Shown: piece after piece, positions 1-7,106 of the stretch
Layout of the letters: every line of letters starts with the position of its first letter
Position numbering within the stretch: the first letter of the stretch is position 1
The notes under the pieces: model-generated
The model's input: only the letters and a program-made list of their open reading frames with translations
The model's database searches: none
Told to the model about the DNA's origin: nothing
Assembly (NCBI GenBank): GCA_046303115.1
Contig: JBKCGZ010000103.1
Span: forward strand, 1-12,149
Reading direction: 5' to 3'
Origin: CAINEC01 sp046303115
GTDB taxonomy: Bacteria > Bacteroidota > Bacteroidia > AKYH767-A > OLB10
Length of the DNA stretch: 12,149 nucleotides
Made by a program: the position numbers and the translations under genes

Positions 1-1
1 G

Positions 2-175
2 AACAATCGGCTGACTTTAAAGATCTATGATGAAGAACAGGCCATTTTGTATGTGGATTATCAGATAAAAACGAATCCAAAGTCGGCCCCTCGCTGGGTT
101 AAGATGAAATTTTTTATGATCCGTCGCTTAGATATTTGGCAGATTAAGGAAATTCAAAGCGACTATTTCTTTTGA
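2..175 (+). CDS. C-terminal fragment of an unrecognised protein
   Basis: An open frame enters from the left edge and runs 57 codons to a TGA at 173-175; the start lies outside the window. The visible part is rich in aromatic and charged residues in alternating hydrophobic pattern (KIYDEEQAILYVDY, then RLDIWQIKEIQSDYFF at the end), which suggests closing strands of a small beta-rich fold. The ending with a Trp followed by a polar strand resembles the C-terminal end of NTF2-like/SnoaL-type proteins, but this is only an impression and no diagnostic motif is present. The competing frames in this stretch are closed quickly by stops. No intrinsic terminator is evident after it. It is on the same strand as rpsO but separated by about 240 bp containing a promoter, so it is probably an independent unit. 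Real coding is likely; function is unknown. Confidence 0.6.
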   Translation, partial: NNRLTLKIYDEEQAILYVDYQIKTNPKSAPRWVKMKFFMIRRLDIWQIKEIQSDYFF

Positions 176-350
176 TAGCGCTACTAAATAAATTAAAGTA
201 TAACATTAGTGTAAATCAATTAAAATCTAATTATCAATTTATTATAATTTATCATTTGATTCAAATTAGTCTTATTTTCGCAGGTTAATCCAGCAAACAA
301 TTAACGGTGTAAACGTCCATATCTGCACGATAAAAAATACAGCTCGAATT

Positions 351-382
351 ATTGTTTATTTTGAATTTGCTTACTATATTTG
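351..382 (+). promoter_or_regulatory. Bacteroidota-type promoter of rpsO
   Basis: TATATTTG at 375-382 is a perfect match to the Bacteroidota -7 element TAnnTTTG. ATTG at 351-354, exactly 20 bp upstream, fits the looser -33 element (TTG/TTTG). Transcription would start near 389-391, giving a leader of about 30 nt that is A-rich just before the ATG and has no Shine-Dalgarno sequence, as is usual in this phylum. The rest of the 176-350 gap is AT-rich; the only thing seen there is the 9-mer TGTAAACGT at 308-316, which recurs upstream of rpoD. Confidence 0.75.
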
Positions 383-418
383 CCGTCCTTATAAATAAAA
401 GAAAATCAACGAAGAATC

Positions 419-688
419 ATGTTATTAACTTCAGAAGCAAAAAAAGAAATTTTCAAAAAATACGGTAACAGCGAAACCAACACAGGTTCAGCAGAGGGAC
501 AAATTGCATTGTTTTCTCAAAGAATCAATCACTTAACGGAACACTTAAAGAATAGTAAAAAAGATTTTTCTACTCAACGTGCCTTAATCCGTTTAGTTGG
601 TAAGCGTCGTAGTTTACTTGATTATCTATACAAAACAGATATCAATCGCTACCGTGCTATTATCGCTGAATTAGGAATTCGTAAATAA
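419..688 (+). CDS. rpsO: 30S ribosomal protein S15
   Basis: Encodes the 89-residue small-subunit protein S15, which binds 16S rRNA early in assembly of the platform and contacts 23S rRNA in the 70S ribosome. The length equals the family norm. The S15 signature is visible: the TGSAEGQIA segment near residues 22-30, the HLTEHLK helix (about 38-44) followed by DFSTQRALIRLVGKRRSLLDYL (split by family convention into the RNA-binding core, about 49-70), and the terminal IIAELGIRK. The ATG at 419 is preceded by an A-rich stretch, with no Shine-Dalgarno, and gives the usual MLLTSEAKKEI start. It lies downstream of a strong phylum-type promoter and is followed by an intrinsic terminator, with pnp next, the order seen in many bacteria. 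In E. coli S15 represses its own translation through a leader pseudoknot; I see no evident counterpart in the short leader here. Confidence 0.97.
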   Translation: MLLTSEAKKEIFKKYGNSETNTGSAEGQIALFSQRINHLTEHLKNSKKDFSTQRALIRLVGKRRSLLDYLYKTDINRYRAIIAELGIRK

Positions 689-717
689 GGCGATGTCGCC
701 ACAACAATAAATGAAAA

Positions 718-747
718 GAGGCAATTCAAAAAGAATTTGCCTTTTTT
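718..747 (+). terminator. Intrinsic terminator after rpsO
   Basis: The arm AGGCAATTC (719-727) pairs with GAATTTGCCT (733-742) around an AAAAA loop, with one bulged A, and is followed by a run of T to 747. It lies 30 bp after the rpsO stop. A second small palindrome, GGCGATGTCGCC at 689-700, directly abuts the stop codon but has only a 2-nt centre and no T tract. The terminator implies that pnp gets only read-through from the rpsO promoter or has its own promoter. Confidence 0.8.
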
Positions 748-790
748 CGTTTTATCACATCTGATATCAAATTCATATTATTATAAATCA

Positions 791-844
791 AAAGCTGTCA
801 AACGCTGTTAAAAAAAGCTGCAAAAAATGTCACAAAACGCTGTT
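791..844 (+). repeat. Short GCTGT-containing repeats around the pnp start
   Basis: The core AA(A/C)GCTG(T/C) occurs four times on the plus strand in 54 bp: AAAGCTGT 791-798, AACGCTGT 801-808, AAAGCTGC 814-821 and AACGCTGT 836-843. Two of these extend to an exact 10-mer, AAACGCTGTT, at 800-809 and 835-844. The copies straddle the ATG at 827. They could be sites in the pnp leader for an RNA- or DNA-binding regulator, possibly PNPase itself, which autoregulates in E. coli, or they could be chance. No match to TAnnTTTG was found between the rpsO terminator and pnp. Confidence 0.35.
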
Positions 845-2935
845 GTAAAAACCTTCAAACTCGCGGACGGAAGGGAAATTAGTATTGAAACCGGTAAACT
901 TGCCAAGCAAGCTGATGGTTCAATTGTATTAAGAATGGGAGACTGTATGTTATTGGCTACGGCCGTATCTAGTCCCGATGCAAAACCAGGTGTGGATTTC
1001 ATGCCTCTAACTGTTGATTATCAAGAGAAATTCGCTTCTGCTGGAAGATTCCCTGGTGGATTTTTCCGTCGTGAAGGCCGCTTAAATGATAACGAGATCT
1101 TAATTTCTCGTTTAATTGATCGCGCACTTCGTCCATTATTCCCAGATGATTACCACGCTGATACACAAGTTATGGTAACATTAATCTCTGCCGATATGGA
1201 AGTTGCTCCAGATTGTTTAGCTGGATTAGCTGCATCTGCTGCCATTGCTGTTTCTGATATTCCGTTTAACGGACCAATTTCAGAAGTGCGTGTTGCCCGC
1301 ATCGATGGTCAGTTTGTTATCAACCCTCCTATCTCAACTATGGCTACTGCTGATATCGATTTAATCGTGGCAGGTACAGCTAAGGATATCCTAATGGTGG
1401 AAGGAGAAATGAAAGAAGTAAGTGAGAAAGAAATGGCGGAAGCCATTGGATTTGCTCACGAAGCGATCAAAGTTCAATGTCAGGCTCAGATAGAACTTGC
1501 TGAAATGTTAGGTGTTACAAAACGTACATACTCTCACGAAACGCATGATGAAGAGTTACGCGAGAAAGTATGGAAAGAAACTTATGATAAAGTTTATGCT
1601 GTAGCTCGTCGTTGTAATCCTGATAAGCATGCACGTAAGGTGGCTTTCAAAGAAGTTTTAGTTGAGTTCTGTTCTCAGTTTACTGAAGAAGAATTAGCTG
1701 CTAAAACGGGATTCATTAAAACATATTATCACGATGTAGAGAAAGAAGCTGTACGTGATATGATTATTAAAGAGAAGATTCGTTTAGATGGACGTGGATT
1801 AACAGACATCCGCCCTATCTGGTCTGAAATCGATTATTTACCATCAGCTCACGGTTCTTCTGTTTTCACAAGAGGTGAAACTCAATCGTTAACTACAGTT
1901 ACTTTAGGGTCTAAGCTTGATGAGCAGATTATCGATCAGGCTATGTTCCAAGGAAAGAATAAGTTCTTATTACATTATAACTTCCCCGGCTTCAGCACGG
2001 GTGAGGTAAAGCCAAACAGAGGACAAAGTCGTCGTGAGGTTGGACATGGAAACCTAGCAATGCGCTCATTAAAGCAAATGATGCCTGGTGATGATGTGAA
2101 TCCTTACACAGTACGCGTTGTTTCTGATATCCTTGAATCGAATGGTTCATCATCAATGGCTACCGTTTGCGCTGGTTCATTAGCATTATTTGATGCAGGT
2201 GTTAAATTAAAGGCTGCGGTTTCAGGTATTGCTATGGGATTAATTACGGATGGTAAAGGAAGCTTTGCCGTATTAAGTGATATCCTTGGCGATGAAGATC
2301 ACTTAGGTGATATGGACTTTAAAGTAACAGGTACAGAAAAAGGAATTTGTGCTTGTCAGATGGACTTAAAAGTTGACGGACTTCCTTATGATATCTTATT
2401 ACAAGCATTAGAACAAGCAAAAGCTGGTCGTTTACATATCTTAAATGAAATGTCGAAGACGATCTCTGCTCCACGTGAAGATTACAAAGCACATGCTCCT
2501 CGTATCGTTGTATTACGTATTGCGAAAGAATATATCGGTGCCGTTATCGGACCAGGAGGAAAGATTATTCAAGAAATCCAACGCACTACTGGTGCTACTA
2601 TTTCTATTGAAGAAGTAAATAACGAAGGTGTGGTTGAAATTGCCTCTCCAAATAAACAATCAATTGATGCAGCATTAAACTGGGTTAAAGGAATTGTTGC
2701 TGAACCAGAAGTTGGTGAAGTTTATGAAGGAAAAGTAAAAACGATTACTACATTTGGAGCATTCGTTGAATTTATGCCTGGCAAGGATGGCTTACTTCAT
2801 ATCTCTGAAATTTCTAAAGACAGACTACCATCAATGGAAGGTGTTTTAAAGGAAGGAGAAATGATTCAAGTGAAGCTTGTGGAAATAGATAAGAAAACTG
2901 GTAAATATCGCTTATCTCGTAAGGTTTTGTTATAA
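827..2935 (+). CDS. pnp: Polyribonucleotide nucleotidyltransferase (PNPase)
   Basis: A 702-residue 3'-to-5' phosphorolytic exoribonuclease, acting in the cytoplasm as a trimer in mRNA decay and RNA quality control; the E. coli enzyme has 711 residues. Domains are all present in order: first RNase PH-like domain (about 13-145, with FFRREGR near 79-85), helical linker (about 240-315), second catalytic RNase PH domain (about 325-545), KH domain (about 557-612, GPGG loop at 575-578) and S1 domain (about 629-698, FGAFVEF and GLLHISE). The phosphate-binding SNGSSSMA run is at 438-445 and the acidic catalytic segment GDEDHLGDMDFK at 488-499. The ATG at 827 gives the normal N-terminus. It follows rpsO after a terminator and is followed by its own. 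No truncation or frameshift is seen. Expression may be controlled by leader repeats near the start. Confidence 0.98.
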   Translation: MSQNAVVKTFKLADGREISIETGKLAKQADGSIVLRMGDCMLLATAVSSPDAKPGVDFMPLTVDYQEKFASAGRFPGGFFRREGRLNDNEILISRLIDRALRPLFPDDYHADTQVMVTLISADMEVAPDCLAGLAASAAIAVSDIPFNGPISEVRVARIDGQFVINPPISTMATADIDLIVAGTAKDILMVEGEMKEVSEKEMAEAIGFAHEAIKVQCQAQIELAEMLGVTKRTYSHETHDEELREKVWKETYDKVYAVARRCNPDKHARKVAFKEVLVEFCSQFTEEELAAKTGFIKTYYHDVEKEAVRDMIIKEKIRLDGRGLTDIRPIWSEIDYLPSAHGSSVFTRGETQSLTTVTLGSKLDEQIIDQAMFQGKNKFLLHYNFPGFSTGEVKPNRGQSRREVGHGNLAMRSLKQMMPGDDVNPYTVRVVSDILESNGSSSMATVCAGSLALFDAGVKLKAAVSGIAMGLITDGKGSFAVLSDILGDEDHLGDMDFKVTGTEKGICACQMDLKVDGLPYDILLQALEQAKAGRLHILNEMSKTISAPREDYKAHAPRIVVLRIAKEYIGAVIGPGGKIIQEIQRTTGATISIEEVNNEGVVEIASPNKQSIDAALNWVKGIVAEPEVGEVYEGKVKTITTFGAFVEFMPGKDGLLHISEISKDRLPSMEGVLKEGEMIQVKLVEIDKKTGKYRLSRKVLL

Positions 2936-2990
2936 TTTGCTCAAAATTCAGCATAATTGTTAAACCTAAAAAATTTAATATTACCTCTGA

Positions 2991-3016
2991 AAGTCCCGCA
3001 TTGCGGGACTTTTTTT
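2991..3016 (+). terminator. Strong intrinsic terminator after pnp
   Basis: AAGTCCCG (2991-2998) and CGGGACTT (3004-3011) form a perfect 8-bp stem with a 5-nt loop CATTG, followed by an uninterrupted T run to 3016. It lies about 55 bp after the pnp stop, and separates pnp from rpoD. A possible weak promoter overlaps its right arm: ATTG at 3000-3003, 20 bp, then TAATTTTTG at 3024-3032, one base longer than the -7 consensus. Confidence 0.92.
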
Positions 3017-3078
3017 ATGGATATAATTTTTGAAAATGCGGTGTAATAAAACTGATGTCCCATATTAAAAACGGTATT

Positions 3079-3166
3079 CGTTTACATATAAAACCTACCA
3101 CAAACCTACCTTTTCTTACAAATGCCTAAATCAACGTTTGCAACCATGTAAACGTGTTGCCGTTTA
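3079..3166 (+). promoter_or_regulatory. Repeat-rich upstream region of rpoD
   Basis: Three repeat structures sit in the 110 bp before rpoD. AAACCTACC occurs at 3091-3099 and 3102-3110, an exact direct repeat with an 11-bp period, about one helical turn. CGTTTACAT (3079-3087) and ATGTAAACG (3146-3154) are exact inverted copies flanking it. TAAACG/CGTTTA (3149-3154/3161-3166) forms a further inverted repeat with a 6-bp centre. The best -7 candidate is TACCTTTT at 3107-3114 (7 of 8), overlapping the second direct repeat, with TTTA at 3081-3084 as a weak -33. This could be an operator-promoter of the sigma gene. The repeats are read directly; function is inferred. Confidence 0.45.
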
Positions 3167-3187
3167 GCTTGTCAAATTTCAAATACA

Positions 3188-4051
3188 ATGAGACAGCTAA
3201 AAATTACTAAACAAGTAACCAATCGCGAAACAGCTTCGCTTGATAAGTACCTTCAGGAAATCGGCAAGGTAGAATTACTTCGCCCAGAAGATGAAGTGTA
3301 TTTAGCACAAAGAATCCGTGAAGGAGATCGCATCGCATTAGAGCGCTTAACAAAAGCAAATCTACGTTTCGTGGTTTCTGTTGCAAAGCAATATCAAAAT
3401 CAGGGATTAACATTAGGTGATTTAATCAACGAAGGAAATCTTGGATTAATTAAAGCAGCGCAACGTTTTGATGAAACTCGAGGGTTCAAATTCATTTCCT
3501 ACGCTGTATGGTGGATTCGTCAAAGTATCCTTCAGGCTTTAGCTGAACAAGCAAGAATTGTCCGATTACCTTTAAATAAAATTGGATTTATCAATAAAAT
3601 CAATCGTGCGTTCTCTCAATTAGAACAAGAGTTCGAAAGAGAACCAACCAACGAAGAATTGTCGATCATCTTAAACATTACTGTTGCTGATGTTACTGAT
3701 ACAATGCGCTCTTCTGGAAGACATATCTCTATGGATGCTCCATTGATTACTGGAGAAGATGGCACCTTGATGGATGTAATGCCAGGCGATGACGTAGCTC
3801 CGTCTCCAGAAAACAATTTGATTAACGAATCATTAAAAAGAGAAATTGAGCGCGCACTATTCACATTAACTCCTCGTGAAGCTGATGTCATCAGATTATA
3901 CTTTGGACTATCAGATTCAGCTTTAACGCTTGAAGAGATTGGTGAAAAATTTGAGTTAACTCGTGAAAGAGTTCGACAAATAAAAGAAAAAGCAATCCGC
4001 AGATTAAAACATACTTCAAGAAGTAAGATTTTAAAAACATATCTCGGTTAA
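3188..4051 (+). CDS. rpoD: Primary RNA polymerase sigma factor (SigA/RpoD)
   Basis: A 287-residue sigma-70 family protein that directs RNA polymerase to housekeeping promoters. The length and the opening MRQLKITKQVTNRETASLDK match the short primary sigma of Bacteroidota, which lacks the long N-terminal region 1.1 of the E. coli protein (613 residues). Region 1.2 is at about 16-48, region 2 at about 51-121 (GDLINEGNLGLIKAAQRFD and the promoter-reading YAVWWIRQSI at 105-114), region 3 at about 125-205 and region 4 at about 215-287, with the -35-type helix-turn-helix LTLEEIGEKFELTRERVRQI at 246-265. This factor recognises the phylum's unusual -33/-7 promoters, two of which appear in the window (before rpsO and htrA). 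It sits between terminators, so is probably a single-gene unit with the repeat-rich region upstream as its control region. The frame is intact. Confidence 0.97.
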   Translation: MRQLKITKQVTNRETASLDKYLQEIGKVELLRPEDEVYLAQRIREGDRIALERLTKANLRFVVSVAKQYQNQGLTLGDLINEGNLGLIKAAQRFDETRGFKFISYAVWWIRQSILQALAEQARIVRLPLNKIGFINKINRAFSQLEQEFEREPTNEELSIILNITVADVTDTMRSSGRHISMDAPLITGEDGTLMDVMPGDDVAPSPENNLINESLKREIERALFTLTPREADVIRLYFGLSDSALTLEEIGEKFELTRERVRQIKEKAIRRLKHTSRSKILKTYLG

Positions 4052-4083
4052 AATATTGGTTTTAGGTTTTTAGGTTTAGTCTT

Positions 4084-4110
4084 CCCCGCTCTTCGGATGC
4101 GGGGTTTTCT
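4084..4110 (+). terminator. Intrinsic terminator after rpoD
   Basis: CCCCGC (4084-4089) pairs with GCGGGG (4099-4104) around a 9-nt loop containing TTCGG, followed by TTTTCT and further AT-rich DNA. It begins 33 bp after the rpoD stop and 45 bp before the rpe start, so rpe is likely to have its own promoter or depend on read-through. No good -33/-7 pair was found in the short gap; TAATTTAG at 4132-4139 is a partial match only. Confidence 0.8.
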
Positions 4111-4154
4111 ATTTTAAGAAGTAAATTTTATAATTTAGCAAAAAAATATTTGAC

Positions 4155-4811
4155 ATGCCTGCACTCATCGCCCCATCCATGCTTTCTGCCGACTTTGGTA
4201 ATCTTGAAAGAGATACTAACATGGTTAATAATAGTGATGCTGATTGGTTTCACATCGATATTATGGATGGTGTTTTTGTGCCCAATATTTCTTTTGGATT
4301 CCCCGTTTTAAAATCCATTCAAAAGCATGCACAAAAGCCCTTAGATGTACATTTGATGATTGTTAATCCTGATCAATATTTGAAATCATTTGCTGATGCA
4401 GGTGCCGCCGTAATTTCCGTTCACTACGAAGCTTGTACGCATTTGCATAGAAGCCTTCAAGCAATAAAAGCACTTAATGTTAAAGCTGGTGTAGCAATCA
4501 ATCCACACACAAATATTACCTTACTTGCGGATGTCATTAAAGTCGTCGACATAGTTTGTATGATGTCGGTTAATCCTGGTTTTGGCGGACAAAAATTTAT
4601 AGAACAAACCTATTCAAAAATTGAAGCGTTAAAAAATCTAATTATTCAAAACAACGCATCTACGCTTATTGAAATTGATGGTGGTGTTGATTTTAATAAC
4701 GCGCGTAAATTAGTTGACTGTGGAGCTGATGTTTTAGTTGCAGGAAATACTGTTTTCGGAAATACAAATCCTACGGAAGCAATTGCACAGCTAAAATCAA
4801 TGACAGCTTAG
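4155..4811 (+). CDS. rpe: Ribulose-phosphate 3-epimerase
   Basis: Interconverts D-ribulose 5-phosphate and D-xylulose 5-phosphate in the non-oxidative pentose phosphate pathway, in the cytoplasm. At 218 residues it has the usual TIM-barrel length. The family motifs are in order: IAPSMLSADFGNL (5-17), HIDIMDGVFVPNISFG (33-48), DVHLMI (64-69), MSVNPGFGGQKFI (137-149), EIDGGV (173-178) and VAGNTVFG (195-202). H33, D35, H66 and D175 correspond to the metal ligands, and D35 and D175 to the acid/base pair. The start at 4155 gives the expected N-terminus. It follows rpoD, an arrangement familiar from Bacteroidota. Its TAG stop overlaps the TAA stop of the oppositely oriented LKR-like gene by 4 bp, leaving no space for a terminator between them. 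Confidence 0.97.
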   Translation: MPALIAPSMLSADFGNLERDTNMVNNSDADWFHIDIMDGVFVPNISFGFPVLKSIQKHAQKPLDVHLMIVNPDQYLKSFADAGAAVISVHYEACTHLHRSLQAIKALNVKAGVAINPHTNITLLADVIKVVDIVCMMSVNPGFGGQKFIEQTYSKIEALKNLIIQNNASTLIEIDGGVDFNNARKLVDCGADVLVAGNTVFGNTNPTEAIAQLKSMTA

Positions 4812-6013
4812 TTCGCTGCATAATCAGCTAGATATTCAAAACGAGAAGTAAGTTTTCCATCAAGCGTAATTGAACCACGTTCAATTAATCCATTATCTTC
4901 TCCAATCAACGAAGGAATTACTTTTTCCATCAAATCTTTTCCAAAACCTTCTGAAGCATCACGCGGTAATTCACAAGGTAAATTATCCACAGCCATTACA
5001 GTAATAGTTGATGGCGCAAATGCTTCGTCTTCTTTCTCAGTATGAGGATTATAACCGTAAAACTTATTATCGATGGTTGATGGATGCGTTGTAGAAGGAA
5101 TACTTCCGTTGATATCACATGTCACATCTGCAATAACACTTACCTTGAACTTAGGACCTCTCATTTCTTCCTTCGTAAATAAAATAGGCGCTTGCGGATT
5201 CCAATATGTACAATGAATTAATAAATCACAATTATCGGCATAAGATCCCGGTGTAGAAAAAGTGGAATTAAATAATTCAGGATGATTATAAAACTCTGTA
5301 CTGCTCCAGCCTGCTCCATTTTTTAATGCATGAAAATCCTTGCTATGCAATTGAACATATACAGGCTCCCTAAAAGTATAATTTAAAAACTCATAAGGAG
5401 TCACTTTTCTGATTTCAAGCGCGCCCAAAGTCTCTAATGCTCCGTTAGCAACACGTCCACCACCGGTAATTACAATTTTAATATTAGGAAGATTTGCATT
5501 CTCTAATTCATGAAATAATTCCTTCTTATCGTGACAAAGATGAGCTGGCTTTAAATTAAACATTCCATATTTAAGTCCATACCCCATAATACCATTGTAG
5601 GCACCGACAATACCTGCATATCTTCCAAAGCCAATTACACGATTATAATTTTCATCCACTAAACATTCATAATCGATAAGCTGAATATTATTTTTTAGTA
5701 CAGCTTGTAAAAGCTTTTTATTGTATGGTTGTTTTTTAATTGTATGTGAAAAGAATAAATATTTTTTATTTGGGATTAGATTCTCAACAGGCACTTCTTT
5801 AACTCCCATGAGAACATCACAATCGGATAAATTATCTTGCAATGTAACTCCCTGCAATTTATATTCATCATCAGTATAACATCTATACGGACAAGGCTGA
5901 ACTGCAATTTGCAAATCGCTATATGTTTCTAATAAAAATTTACACTGAACTGGTGTAAACGGAACGCGCTTGTCGTGAGGTATTTTTCCTTCTCTGATAA
6001 TGCCAATTTTCAT
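4808..6013 (-). CDS. Lysine-ketoglutarate reductase / saccharopine dehydrogenase-like enzyme
   Basis: A 401-residue NAD(P)-dependent dehydrogenase of the alanine dehydrogenase/transhydrogenase fold. The N-terminal domain starts KIGIIREGKIPHDKRVPFTP (2-21); the Rossmann domain has the dinucleotide loop GGGRVANGA at 184-192. The C-terminal AVDNLPCELPRDASEGFG (341-358) is close to the end of the LKR half of eukaryotic alpha-aminoadipic semialdehyde synthase and to fungal Lys1. K72 (in GVKEVP) and H90 (in FFSHTIK) fit the catalytic Lys/His pair of yeast saccharopine dehydrogenase by motif alignment. The expected chemistry is reductive joining of lysine and 2-oxoglutarate, or its reverse; direction and cofactor cannot be read. 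Alanine dehydrogenase is a less likely alternative. It is the last gene of the minus-strand cluster, 38 bp after mltG, and no saccharopine-splitting partner lies in the window. TAAATTTG at 6025-6018 matches the -7 motif but ends 4 nt before the ATG and has no -33. Confidence 0.8.
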   Translation of the reverse strand: MKIGIIREGKIPHDKRVPFTPVQCKFLLETYSDLQIAVQPCPYRCYTDDEYKLQGVTLQDNLSDCDVLMGVKEVPVENLIPNKKYLFFSHTIKKQPYNKKLLQAVLKNNIQLIDYECLVDENYNRVIGFGRYAGIVGAYNGIMGYGLKYGMFNLKPAHLCHDKKELFHELENANLPNIKIVITGGGRVANGALETLGALEIRKVTPYEFLNYTFREPVYVQLHSKDFHALKNGAGWSSTEFYNHPELFNSTFSTPGSYADNCDLLIHCTYWNPQAPILFTKEEMRGPKFKVSVIADVTCDINGSIPSTTHPSTIDNKFYGYNPHTEKEDEAFAPSTITVMAVDNLPCELPRDASEGFGKDLMEKVIPSLIGEDNGLIERGSITLDGKLTSRFEYLADYAAN

Positions 6014-6051
6014 ATTGCAAATTTAAAAAAATTATCAGCATGAAATGTCTT

Positions 6052-7104
6052 TTATTTTTTGATTCCCCTACGATCTAATGCGGCCTGAAACAAACGTGCA
6101 TTTTGTTTGTGCTCGCTATAAGTTTCAGCATAATTATGAAATCCAGAAAAATCTTCTCGTGCACAAAAAAACATATAGCCGCTTTTCTTTCTATTCAACA
6201 CTGCATCGATCGATTCAATCGAAGGAGTACAAATTGGTCCTGGGGGTAAACCGAAATTCAGATAAGTATTATAGGGAGAAACGATTTGCTTGTGGACATT
6301 TAAAACACGTTTGATGGTAAAATCATTTGCTGCATAAATCAATGTTGGATCAGCTTCTAACTTCCAGCCTTGTTCTAATCGATTAAGATAAATTCCAGCA
6401 AGAATTGGCTTCTCATCTTTTTGTCGTGTTTCCTTTTCTACGATGGATGCAACAACTGAAACTTGTTTAGGATCTAATCCTAAATCACTCGCCATCTTTA
6501 ATCTGTTTGCTGTCCAGAATTTTTTATACTCCTTCAACATTCGATCAAAAAACTCTTCTGCACTTGTATTCCAATAAAATTCATACGTATTTGGAATAAT
6601 CATACTAATAGCATTGTAGGTATTAAATCCATGCTGACTTAAAAAAAGAGAGTCATTAAAAAGCTTCTCAATGGAGTTTGAGTCTGCTTCTAACTTCGAT
6701 GAAACAAGCAATGCTAATCCTTCGAGCTTACGTATGTTATTTATAGACAAATTAACACTTGTCTGTCGTCCGGCACGAAGCATTTCAATGATTTCTTTGT
6801 TGCTCATTCCGTTATGCAATTTGTATTTACCCGGTTTAACATGATTAACATATTTCATTTGCTTTGCCAGCCAAGTAAAATCATTGATGTTATCAATCAG
6901 CTTTTTATTTTTCAAAATTGCAGATACATCTGTAAAATCTGCTCCCGTTGGAATATACACATAAGGATCATTCACATCTACATTTCTCACAACAGGTGAA
7001 AGAAATTTCAAATACGCAATGATTCCTAAAAAAGAAGTACCAAGTGTTACCATCACAATAATTACAATAAAGTATTTTTTATAATTAAACGATTTAGACG
7101 ACAT
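6052..7104 (-). CDS. mltG: Endolytic murein transglycosylase MltG (YceG-like)
   Basis: A 350-residue inner-membrane lytic transglycosylase that cuts nascent peptidoglycan strands on the periplasmic face and so sets glycan chain length. A short cytoplasmic N-terminus is followed by one membrane segment (about 11-33), then a LysM-like domain (about 45-112, with PGKYKLHNGMSNKEIIEML at 91-109) and the catalytic YceG domain. The diagnostic ASIVEKET is at 219-226, with E223 as the catalytic glutamate; LEADPTLIYA (249-258), SPYNTYLNFGLPPGPICTPS (276-295) and the closing NYAETYSEHKQNARLFQAAL are all family motifs. Length is close to the E. coli enzyme (340). The ATG lies only 2 bp after the stop of the cytochrome gene, so translation is probably coupled. 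With dapF in the same cluster the context is cell-wall growth. Confidence 0.95.
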   Translation of the reverse strand: MSSKSFNYKKYFIVIIVMVTLGTSFLGIIAYLKFLSPVVRNVDVNDPYVYIPTGADFTDVSAILKNKKLIDNINDFTWLAKQMKYVNHVKPGKYKLHNGMSNKEIIEMLRAGRQTSVNLSINNIRKLEGLALLVSSKLEADSNSIEKLFNDSLFLSQHGFNTYNAISMIIPNTYEFYWNTSAEEFFDRMLKEYKKFWTANRLKMASDLGLDPKQVSVVASIVEKETRQKDEKPILAGIYLNRLEQGWKLEADPTLIYAANDFTIKRVLNVHKQIVSPYNTYLNFGLPPGPICTPSIESIDAVLNRKKSGYMFFCAREDFSGFHNYAETYSEHKQNARLFQAALDRRGIKK

Positions 7105-7106
7105 GA

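Noticed and set aside
176..350. AT-rich gap before rpsO searched for a small gene, tRNA or attachment site
   Set aside because: Stops are dense in all frames, no cloverleaf or terminator-like hairpin was found, and no flanking repeats suggest insertion.
689..700. Palindrome GGCGATGTCGCC right after the rpsO stop
   Set aside because: The centre allows only a 2-nt loop and no T tract follows; the real terminator is at 718-747.
3024..3032. Possible rpoD promoter, ATTG at 3000 and TAATTTTTG at 3024
   Set aside because: The -7 candidate is one base too long, the -33 lies inside the pnp terminator stem, and the leader would be about 150 nt. Kept only as a remark.
6018..6025. Perfect -7 element (TAAATTTG on the minus strand) before the LKR-like gene
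   Set aside because: It ends only 4 nt before the ATG and has no -33 partner at 19-21 bp, so it would need a leaderless transcript; AT-rich DNA yields this 8-mer easily.
6078..6314. Plus-strand open frame of 78 codons
   Set aside because: It lies wholly antisense to mltG, whose catalytic-domain motifs are continuous through this stretch, and its product shows no recognisable pattern.
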